From positions 1-64,000 of the forward strand of contig JAHJIY010000085.1 of the NCBI GenBank assembly GCA_018823175.1: a stretch of 64,000 nt of DNA, read 5' to 3'. The stretch's first letter is position 1. Each line of letters opens with the position of its first letter. This DNA is from Pseudomonadota bacterium (lineage in GTDB: Bacteria; Desulfobacterota; Desulfobulbia; Desulfobulbales; JAHJIY01). The translations under genes were made by a program, and so were the position numbers. This document shows, piece after piece, positions 45,882-53,551 of the stretch. The notes beneath the pieces are model-generated. The model saw only the letters and a program-made list of their open reading frames with translations. It was not told where the DNA came from and did not search any database.

Positions 45882-47093
45882 CTAGAACTTCATTTTCCCG
45901 CGATCTCCACCACTATGACACAATAGGCAGATTTGGCCGCCCCGAATGTCTTCGATCAGTAAATACTTGTAGGTTGAGCCGTGGGGATTATGACAACTGG
46001 TACAGGTAAAGGGCGAACCTTCACGGCGCGGATCTTTTGGTCCGGAAAGGGGGTGTTTCTGCACCGGGTGGTCGTAGTCCATGCCTTCCAGGGCGCCATG
46101 ACAACTGGTGCATAATTTGTTAATCGGTTCATACAACTGAAAACGATTATTGGTGGCGTGCGGGCTGTGGCAGGCCACGCAACCCTGGGCATTCAGGATT
46201 CCGTGTATGTTTGCCCGCGGGGTGTCTGTTTGAATGTATTTCTTTTTATCGGCGTGGCAGGCCACGCAGATTTTGCTTTTGCCGTCGGTCCATAACTGGT
46301 ATTGGTTTCGTTCGCCATGGGGGTCATGGCAGATCGTGCAGTCTCCGGTGCCGACCGGCCCGTGAATATGAGACATGCTGCTCCAGGCTCTTTCGTTGAC
46401 ATGACAGCGAAAGCAGAGTGACTCAATCCTGCCGGTGGGGATGACGACCTTTTCTTCTTTGCTTTTGTCTGATTGATGGCAGGAAAGACAGAAGAGGTTG
46501 GCGGATGGACTGTGGCGCCATTTCGATTCCAGCACGGTCGAGCTGTGACATGAGTAGCAGGTGGTAGAAAGCTGGCCGTAGAGGGCGCGATCTACCTGGG
46601 CCTCGGTCGGTAGTTTGTTGTCGTGGCAGATGTTACACTCTTTGGGACTGGTGGTCTCGCGGTGAAACAGGTAGGTAGATGTGCTGGAAAAGTCAACGTT
46701 TAACAGGGAGCGCAGCGGTTTAAATCGGAAGTCAAGCTCCCGGTTTACCGGCGCAATGTTGAATTTGTTGCCGCCTTTTTGCAGGGGAAGTTTGTAGTGG
46801 ACGTAATGATTGCCGTCCTTTTCCCATTTGCCGATCGGATCAAAACTGCGGCCATCGGCAGATTTCATCGAAACCTTGGTCAGGTCACCCGATTCCGTTA
46901 ATTTCAGGACCACGTGCACCACGGGATTTCTGGAATAGATTTCGCCATCGCTTTTTGGAGCCAGGACTGATATTTCACCGGCCGTGGCTGAAATAGTGAA
47001 ACCGGTAAGTGGCATCAGAAAAAAGGCCAGGACTGTCAGGTTGAAGATGATCCTGGTTGATATTGTTTTTTGATTTGGAGTTTGCTCGGTCAA
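45882..47093 (-). CDS. decaheme c-type cytochrome
   Basis: A 403-residue exported cytochrome with ten CXXCH motifs from about residue 150 on, after a signal peptide and a beta-rich non-heme domain (about 38-140; GEISVLAPKSDGEIYSRNPV) like that of the protein at 37827-39563. The heme part uses doubled motifs with CHDPHG, CHSPHA and CHNPHG. The start is TTG at 47093 with GGAGG 6 nt upstream. It sits 12 bp after the thioredoxin-fold/TPR gene and 28 bp before the NHL gene. Confidence 0.9.
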   Translation of the reverse strand: MTEQTPNQKTISTRIIFNLTVLAFFLMPLTGFTISATAGEISVLAPKSDGEIYSRNPVVHVVLKLTESGDLTKVSMKSADGRSFDPIGKWEKDGNHYVHYKLPLQKGGNKFNIAPVNRELDFRFKPLRSLLNVDFSSTSTYLFHRETTSPKECNICHDNKLPTEAQVDRALYGQLSTTCYSCHSSTVLESKWRHSPSANLFCLSCHQSDKSKEEKVVIPTGRIESLCFRCHVNERAWSSMSHIHGPVGTGDCTICHDPHGERNQYQLWTDGKSKICVACHADKKKYIQTDTPRANIHGILNAQGCVACHSPHATNNRFQLYEPINKLCTSCHGALEGMDYDHPVQKHPLSGPKDPRREGSPFTCTSCHNPHGSTYKYLLIEDIRGGQICLLCHSGGDRGKMKF

Positions 47094-47105
47094 GGATCGC
47101 CTCCG

Positions 47106-48140
47106 TTATTTAAGCATGGATTTTTTGAAAAGTAGTTCGTAGGCGCTACGATATTCCTTGGCGGCGTCATCGATTTGTTTTTGTTCTTCAAGCAGGGTGG
47201 CCAGGATATAATGCAGGTTGGCATCCCTTGAGCTGCGCAGCATTAGAAATTTGAGATCGTCAATCGCTTCGCCCGGGTTGCCTTCTTTGGCTTTGACTCG
47301 GGCCCGGCAAATCTGACCGTCTAGTGAGTCCGGGTTGAGTTTCAGACTTTTGGCCAGAGATTCTTTGGCTAAATCAATTTTATCGATGTCAATATAAAGG
47401 CAACCCAGTTGCTCGTGGGCTTCGGACATATTCGGTTCAAATTCGACCGCTTTATTAAATTCGATAATCGCCGCGTCCGGCTGGCCCCGCTGGATCATGG
47501 TCAGGCCCATATGCATGTGGCGTTTGGCGTCTTTTTCTTCCTTGGATTTTTCGACCATTTGAGGGCGTAGCTCCTCTTCGACCTGGGCGCGGGTTTTTTC
47601 GCCCAGCATAACCTCGATTTCGCCTTTCAGTCTTTTGGGAAGGTCACGGCTGTAACCCATGCCGGCCACGACCTTGCCCTGTAGGTCGACCAGCATGATC
47701 GAAGGCATGACAAAAATGCCTAGTTCACCGTAGGCTTTACGGTCAGGATCCAGATATACCGGCATCGAAAATTCGGCGGCGGCCAGCACTTCGTCAATAA
47801 CCTCGGGGCCGTCATTTTGAATATCTATGCTCAGTAGTTGTATTTTTTTATCTTTTAAAAAAGGAGAGAGTTTTTTGATGACTTTGAGGGTGTCGATTGA
47901 ACGTTTTTTCTTGGTAGGAATATCGGCCCCCCAGAAGACCAGCATCGCGTTGTTGTTGCGTAGCTGTTCCAGGGTCATTTGCTGACTGGACTTATATTCG
48001 GTCAGGGTGACGGTAGGCAGAGGATCGCCGGGATTAACCGCCCGGAAAGGAAAAGAATTTGCTTCACCGGTACCGTTAAGGAACAAAAGAAATGAAATAA
48101 TGCCAACCACCAATGCCGACAAATGTAATCTGTTGCCCAA
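47106..48140 (-). CDS. thioredoxin-fold/TPR protein lacking the catalytic cysteines
   Basis: A 344-residue exported protein. After a signal peptide it has a TlpA/AhpC-like domain (about 36-185; GDPLPTVTLTEYKSSQQMTL, AMLVFWGADIPTKKKRS, IFVMPSIMLVDLQGKVV with the cis-Pro). The redox CXXC is replaced by GADIP, so it cannot do disulfide exchange in the usual way. Residues about 205-335 are TPR repeats. It may be a binding scaffold for apocytochromes or partners. The start is TTG with an AGGGGGG box about 7 nt upstream. It is first in the operon with the decaheme and NHL genes. Confidence 0.82.
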   Translation of the reverse strand: MGNRLHLSALVVGIISFLLFLNGTGEANSFPFRAVNPGDPLPTVTLTEYKSSQQMTLEQLRNNNAMLVFWGADIPTKKKRSIDTLKVIKKLSPFLKDKKIQLLSIDIQNDGPEVIDEVLAAAEFSMPVYLDPDRKAYGELGIFVMPSIMLVDLQGKVVAGMGYSRDLPKRLKGEIEVMLGEKTRAQVEEELRPQMVEKSKEEKDAKRHMHMGLTMIQRGQPDAAIIEFNKAVEFEPNMSEAHEQLGCLYIDIDKIDLAKESLAKSLKLNPDSLDGQICRARVKAKEGNPGEAIDDLKFLMLRSSRDANLHYILATLLEEQKQIDDAAKEYRSAYELLFKKSMLK

Positions 48141-48698
48141 AGTTTCCCCCCCTTTGATGCGTTATTGTCTTGGCCGGTATCTCGTAAATTTATGAAATAG
48201 CCGCTATTTTTGTAAGACGTATATTTATTTTTGGTGAAACTATAATTGTAAATATATCAGTTGTTTGCCTGTCGGAATCTCGTAAGTGCGAAGTCAAGAA
48301 AAAGCAGCATAAGCAGGCAAAACCTTATTTAAGACTTGCAGAATCTAGCATGTAAATATTTCTTTGTCAAAGATACTTTTAGTTGATCAGTTGGATGCAA
48401 AGACTGTTAACAAATTGAGAAACGGTGATTTTTTATGGAAATCCTTTCAATCAAAGTGTGCTGCGAATAGAATTGCGATTGACTTGCCTTGTTCTGGTAA
48501 TATATATTTTTGATTTTTGGAGGCGTAAGCGACCTTTTGAAGTATTTAGTACTTTGTAATGTGGCGGGGACCTTTATGGTTATGCCAATATTTTTGGACT
48601 TCAAAAAAGAATGAAAGTCTGGTTTATTAAATGATTCTGGACAGAAATGAATCGTTGATTATGAAGTTTGAGAAATTCATGAAGTGAGATAAATATTA
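48141..48698. other. divergent promoter region
   Basis: The 558-bp A/T-rich stretch lies between the minus-strand TlpA-like operon and the plus-strand TMTC-like gene. A minus-strand promoter is seen at 48342-48370. No clear plus-strand promoter stands out. No coding region is visible. Confidence 0.55.
48342..48370 (-). promoter_or_regulatory. promoter of the TlpA-like/decaheme/NHL operon
   Basis: On minus, TTGACA (48365-48370), 17 nt, TAGATT (48342-48347), with a leader of about 195 nt to the TTG start. Confidence 0.55.
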
Positions 48699-50378
48699 AT
48701 GCCGGTAGATTCTTTAAAAAACAGTTGTCCTGCCTGGGTCGGGCACCTGGTATTTTTATTAATATTGGCGGTGGTCACCGGTGTTGCTTACAGTAATTCA
48801 CTTTTTTCACCGTTTGTTTTTGATGATTTAGTTAATATTGTTGATAAGTCCACCATGCAGATGACCGCTCTTACCTGGAAAAGTATGCAGCGGGCAGCGG
48901 CGGAAGGAGTTTGCGCTAAGCGCTGGTTGCCGAACTTGAGTTTCGGCCTCAATTATTATTTTCATGGCTATGAGGTTTTTGGCTATCACCTGGTTAATCT
49001 GGCGGTTCATCTGTTGACCGCCTATTTATTCTATGGTTTCTCCTTTACCACTCTGACTTTACCTCAGATCGGCTTTAAACCCCGGGTGGCGGTTGAACTT
49101 TCGTTAGTCGCCGCACTGCTCTGGGCGGTCCATCCGTTGCAGACCAATGCCGTGACCTATCTGGTCCAGCGGATGACCAGTATGGCCGCCTTTTTTTATC
49201 TGGCCGCCCTGCTTTGTTATGTTCGGGGCCGTCTTGTCTTTCTGGCTAATCGCTTATTACCAGAAAAACAAAACCATTTCGCGCCGGCTGCCATCATTTT
49301 CCCCTTTTTTCCACTCCGCTCATATCTCTGGTGGACCGGTAGTCTGCTTTGCGGCCTGGCGGCCATGCTCAGCAAGGAAAACAGCGCCATGCTGGTGTTG
49401 ATTATTCCGGCCTATGAATTTTATTTTCTGCGGGAGCAGACGGTAAAACCTGATTACAAAAAAATAATCCCGGCCCTGCTCATAACCTTTACTGTCTTAT
49501 TTGTAGTCGGTTGGCTTTATCTGGGCACAAATCCATTTACCGCGATTACTCATGGTTTTGGGGGCAGGGATTTCACTATGTTGGAGCGGCTGTTAACCGA
49601 GAGCAGAATCATCTTTCATTATCTGAGCCTGATCTTGCTGCCTCTGCCTTCCCGGCTGAATCTGGCCTACGATTATCAGATTTCTCACTCCCTGCTGGTG
49701 CCGCCTCAGACCTTGCTTGCCCTCCTGGGGATCATCGGCCTGCTGGTCTTGACCGCATACCTGTTTAAACGGCATAAATTACTGTCCTTTGGTCTTTTCT
49801 GGTTTCTGGCCAATCTGGCGATTGAATCAACCATCATTCCGCTGGAGCTGATCTTTGAGCATCGGCTTTATCTGCCCTCCACCATGCTGATCCTGGCCCT
49901 GGTGGTCGGCCTGGCTCAAATCTTTAGAGAGCGTCAAGTTATGCGACGCCTCTTTTTGGCGGTGTTGATTGTGCTACTAGGCCTGGGCACCTGGCAGCGC
50001 AATAAGGCCTGGGCCAGTGAGATCAGCCTCTGGTCTGATGTGGTAAAAAAATCCCCCAACTTGAGCCGAGGATATGATTATCTAGGCCGGGCTTATAATA
50101 TAGCGGAGCGCTATCAGGATGCCTTTGATGTATATCAGGATGCGGCTCGGCGGGGAATTGATGAAGTCGGAATTTACAACAACTGGGGGAAGGCTGCTTT
50201 TAATCTTGGCAAGATCGACCGGGCGGTAGATTTATTGGAGCATGCTGTGCAATTGGAACCACGGCACTCGGAGAGTCATTATAATTTAGGAGTTGCTTAT
50301 GGTACTCTGGGGCGGCAAGATGAGGCCCGCCGGGAGATGGCGTTGGGAATGAAGTTGAATGAGTTAAAACAACGATAG
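48699..50378 (+). CDS. TMTC-like GT-C glycosyltransferase with TPR tail (copy B)
   Basis: A 559-residue membrane protein with the Asp pair in FVFDDLVNI (about 39-47), about ten transmembrane segments, and a shorter C-terminal TPR region (IYNNWGKAAFNLGKIDRAVDLLEHA). The N-terminal 70 residues and the TPR part differ from copy A, while residues 74 to about 450 are nearly the same. The family has O-mannosyltransferases in animals, and the bacterial members are little studied. The STT3-like gene starts 14 bp downstream on the same strand. Confidence 0.75.
   Translation: MPVDSLKNSCPAWVGHLVFLLILAVVTGVAYSNSLFSPFVFDDLVNIVDKSTMQMTALTWKSMQRAAAEGVCAKRWLPNLSFGLNYYFHGYEVFGYHLVNLAVHLLTAYLFYGFSFTTLTLPQIGFKPRVAVELSLVAALLWAVHPLQTNAVTYLVQRMTSMAAFFYLAALLCYVRGRLVFLANRLLPEKQNHFAPAAIIFPFFPLRSYLWWTGSLLCGLAAMLSKENSAMLVLIIPAYEFYFLREQTVKPDYKKIIPALLITFTVLFVVGWLYLGTNPFTAITHGFGGRDFTMLERLLTESRIIFHYLSLILLPLPSRLNLAYDYQISHSLLVPPQTLLALLGIIGLLVLTAYLFKRHKLLSFGLFWFLANLAIESTIIPLELIFEHRLYLPSTMLILALVVGLAQIFRERQVMRRLFLAVLIVLLGLGTWQRNKAWASEISLWSDVVKKSPNLSRGYDYLGRAYNIAERYQDAFDVYQDAARRGIDEVGIYNNWGKAAFNLGKIDRAVDLLEHAVQLEPRHSESHYNLGVAYGTLGRQDEARREMALGMKLNELKQR
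48918..50075 (+). repeat. inverted repeat, right copy (inside TMTC-like gene B)
   Basis: Counterpart of 42685-43832 in opposite orientation, about 1.15 kb. Compared by eye, stretches of 40 bases differ by only about one base. Confidence 0.8.
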
Positions 50379-50392
50379 GAATATACCGCTAA

Positions 50393-52582
50393 ATGCAAAA
50401 CTTCGAGAAAATTTTGACCAAAAAATCAACCACAGTCTTTTTGCTCTTGTTGATTATGAGTGTCGGATTTTACGTAAGGTTTGATAATTTAAGCTACTGG
50501 TACCAGCATAAAGATAATTTCTTTTTTGCCTCATATTCGTTACCCGCCACAATAAATATCGATTCATACTATTATCTGGACATTGCCGGTGATTTACTGC
50601 ACGGGGATATGCAAAAGTTTGACGACCAGCGCTGTTTCCCTGCCGGGTCAGTAAGGCAGTCCTCGGCCCCATTACTGTCTGTTCTTCTGGCAGGATTAAG
50701 TTTTTTACTGGATTTTCCTCTCGAATGGGTTGCGGTTATTCTCCCCCCTTTTCTTGGTATCCTTCTGGTGATCCCTACCTATTTTTTAGGATATACGCTG
50801 GCTATTAATACTAAAATGCCCTGGGGCCGCAAAAGGACCATTAGTCCGGTCGAGGCAAAGATCGCAGGTTTCTGTGCGGCCTTCTTTGCGGTACTTTCAC
50901 CCGTTTATATTGAACGGTCATCGCTTGGCTGGTGCGACACCGATATCCTGAATGTTACCTTTCTGACGAGTTGTATTCTTTTTGCCCTTCGTAGTTACAC
51001 GGGCCAAGCAAAGAATGAGCAAGTCAGATTTCTGGCGTTATTTGGGTTGGCTTTTCTGCTTTTTGTCTGGTGGTGGGACCAGGCAGTCGGCCCGGTTATG
51101 GTCTTGAGCGGGGGTGTGTTGCTGTTGCTGTTGCTAATGACTTTTTATGAAAACAGAAGAAGGTTCCTCAGTTATCTGCCCGTTCTGGCAGTAATTTTAT
51201 TCGGAATGATCATTTGGAAAGGAGAGTTTTTAGTTACGATCCACCATAGTATTTTAAATACCTTAAAATACGTGATGGGCGCAGAAAGTAATTCTGTCTT
51301 TCCGCCTTTGGCGGAATTTGTTTTGGAACAAGTGGGGATTTCTTTCCAGGCGGTTGCGATTAGAGTTGGCGGTAGTATTTTCAATTATACCATTTCAATT
51401 ATCGGTCTGGTTTTTCTGGCTTTAATCTCCTGGAAAAAGTCTATATTTTTACTCCCCTTGATTGCCTTAAGTATCTTGTCTTTTGAAGTTTCCAGACTGA
51501 ATATCTTTGTCGCCCCATTGTGCGGTCTGGGGCTTGGTTTTGTCGCGGTCGCCCTTTTTAAGTCCGGATATTTGCCTGATCGGGGGAAGCTTGTTTTTTT
51601 GGCTTTTTTTATCCTTTTTTTCAGTTGGTTCCCGATAGTTGAAGCGCAGAAGTATAATTTTATTCTTCCGGCCCTTGATCCAAGCTTATATGAGGCCATG
51701 GGGGATCTGGCGGAAGATACTCCTGAGGATAGCGTGATCTGGTCATCATGGGGTCATGGCCATCCCCTGGTCTTTTACTCTAAAAGAAAGACGATCAGTG
51801 ATGGTGTTTTTCATCCGTCGTCACTGCTTTATATTTCATTTTTTCCTTTGGCCACTGATAACTTTAGGTTATCGGCCAATTGGATCCAATTCTATACGGT
51901 CAATGGCCAAAATGGTTTGGCCAAGATCTTTAAAGTGCTTACCGGTGCGACCGATGACTGGGGCCAGGGTGGACCTAGACTCCAGGAATTATTAGGGGCA
52001 GGAGTTGAGGTTAGCAAAAATATCTTAAAGGAAAAATATCAGAAAACACCCGCCGAAATCGAGGAGCTGCTTGCTTTCTTGTTTCCCGTCGATTGTCCGC
52101 CGGTTTATCTTTTTCTGGACTATAAACTGGTTGGCGAGAAATGGTATTTTCTGGGGAAGTGGGATTTGGCCAACAGGTCAGGTCCTCCCCCTTATACGAT
52201 GCTTCCCGTTTATTCATTTGAACAAAGCGGCAAAGACATGATAACGGGCCGGGGTAAAACCGGTAATTTCATGGTGAATCTCAATAACGGGGAAGGGCGG
52301 TTCAACACGACGCCATTAAGTTTTATTGATATAAATTATGAACTGGGCGGTAAACTCCATGAAAGGGTTTACCCGTGGAGAAAAAAAGGGCATGTCCTCT
52401 ATCTGGTCCAAAATGATGAGAAAAAGGTCCAATTTGGAGTACTGGCAGATCATCAAACTGCCAGCTCTGTTCTCCTTAAACTCTTTTTTGAAAAGAAATT
52501 TGATCAGGAATATATCCTGCCGGTCAAATCTCAACTGCCTTTGTATCTGATCTGTAAAGTTGTCGGCGAAAAATATTTCTAG
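50393..52582 (+). CDS. STT3/PglB-like oligosaccharyltransferase
   Basis: A 729-residue GT-C membrane protein with the STT3 layout: first acidic motif NIDSYYYL (Asp at about 57), GWCDTDILN with the DxD at about 182-184, about twelve transmembrane segments, then a periplasmic domain. At about 451-456, where PglB has WWDYGYP, this protein has SWGHGHP, followed by the matching context VFYSKRKTISDG. The Asp of the WWD motif, which contacts the sequon hydroxyl, is absent. It may glycosylate a different sequon or another acceptor. It follows the TMTC-like gene by 14 bp, pointing to a shared surface-glycosylation job. Confidence 0.8.
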   Translation: MQNFEKILTKKSTTVFLLLLIMSVGFYVRFDNLSYWYQHKDNFFFASYSLPATINIDSYYYLDIAGDLLHGDMQKFDDQRCFPAGSVRQSSAPLLSVLLAGLSFLLDFPLEWVAVILPPFLGILLVIPTYFLGYTLAINTKMPWGRKRTISPVEAKIAGFCAAFFAVLSPVYIERSSLGWCDTDILNVTFLTSCILFALRSYTGQAKNEQVRFLALFGLAFLLFVWWWDQAVGPVMVLSGGVLLLLLLMTFYENRRRFLSYLPVLAVILFGMIIWKGEFLVTIHHSILNTLKYVMGAESNSVFPPLAEFVLEQVGISFQAVAIRVGGSIFNYTISIIGLVFLALISWKKSIFLLPLIALSILSFEVSRLNIFVAPLCGLGLGFVAVALFKSGYLPDRGKLVFLAFFILFFSWFPIVEAQKYNFILPALDPSLYEAMGDLAEDTPEDSVIWSSWGHGHPLVFYSKRKTISDGVFHPSSLLYISFFPLATDNFRLSANWIQFYTVNGQNGLAKIFKVLTGATDDWGQGGPRLQELLGAGVEVSKNILKEKYQKTPAEIEELLAFLFPVDCPPVYLFLDYKLVGEKWYFLGKWDLANRSGPPPYTMLPVYSFEQSGKDMITGRGKTGNFMVNLNNGEGRFNTTPLSFIDINYELGGKLHERVYPWRKKGHVLYLVQNDEKKVQFGVLADHQTASSVLLKLFFEKKFDQEYILPVKSQLPLYLICKVVGEKYF

Positions 52583-52627
52583 TTGTTGTCTTGCAGGGAT
52601 TGGTGTTTGTCAGAATTTTATATGTTA

Positions 52628-53551
52628 TCAGTCAACCGGGGTGGTCAGCAAGTCGGCAAGCTTTTGTTCAAGCAAGGTCTTGATTCCGTAGGATGCGGCC
52701 TCGACATAAAAAGGGGAAGCGGACGACTTCATGATATACTCACCATCATTTCCCGGTAATTCCCAAATCAGCAGTTTAATTATATTTTCTTTAGTTGTCA
52801 GCTTCAGGGTGGTTAACGGTTCTCCGGTGGGGTAGTCATTTTTATTGAGCACTACCCCGGTCAACAAGATCTGGCCGGCCTGGTCAATAAAATCCTGGAC
52901 CTTGGCCGCTGCGAGCTGGCCGACGTCGGTGTGCCAGACATTTTCCGTCTTTTTTAAAGTGAAAGAACCATGACTGTTTTGTAGTTCCACCTTGTTTAAT
53001 TCATCCGGGGAAAGATTAATATATTTGTTCTGCCACCATGACTCGTGATCGGTTGTTACCTCCCAGGTTGAAAAGTCGTGGGCCAGATAGACATTATCAC
53101 TGTTGCCGTTGCGCAGATGGATGGTTTGGTAATTGGGCGCCGTTCCCAGATAAAGGGTGGTGGCTGCGGAGTTTTCCGGGATGATTTTAAGCCGCCGGCT
53201 GAATTTATTATCCTCCACCTCCAGGCGGTCATGGCTGGCCTTGGTCCGGGTGACAAGTCGGGTAGATTTTAGTGTGGCGACTTTTTTGAGCAGCTCTTCG
53301 ATCTTCTCGGGGTCGGCCGGAAAGGGCACGCCCGGTTCAAGTTCCAGGCTCCAGTTGTTTTGGTTTTTGGTTAAGGTTAGTGTTTTGCCTTGGTCATCGG
53401 TTATTTCCAGGCTTTTTACCGCGCCGGTTTCGAGGCCGGTGAAGAGGTCTGTGGTTGGCGGGGCACTGATTTTCCCTGGTCGATAGATATAACCGATAAC
53501 CATGATCTGCAGGATCATGAGGGCGGCCAATAGTTTGTTGCGGTTGTTCAT
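52628..53551 (-). CDS. DUF4340 domain protein
   Basis: A 307-residue protein with one N-terminal membrane segment (about 7-23) and the repeated beta pattern of DUF4340: VKSLEITDDQGKTLTLTKNQNNWSLE, FSRRLKIIPENSAATTLYLG, LNKVELQNSHGSFTLKKTENVW. It overlaps the permease/GldG gene by 4 bp. DUF4340 proteins accompany Gld-like ABC systems, but their function is not known. Confidence 0.82.
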   Translation of the reverse strand: MNNRNKLLAALMILQIMVIGYIYRPGKISAPPTTDLFTGLETGAVKSLEITDDQGKTLTLTKNQNNWSLELEPGVPFPADPEKIEELLKKVATLKSTRLVTRTKASHDRLEVEDNKFSRRLKIIPENSAATTLYLGTAPNYQTIHLRNGNSDNVYLAHDFSTWEVTTDHESWWQNKYINLSPDELNKVELQNSHGSFTLKKTENVWHTDVGQLAAAKVQDFIDQAGQILLTGVVLNKNDYPTGEPLTTLKLTTKENIIKLLIWELPGNDGEYIMKSSASPFYVEAASYGIKTLLEQKLADLLTTPVD

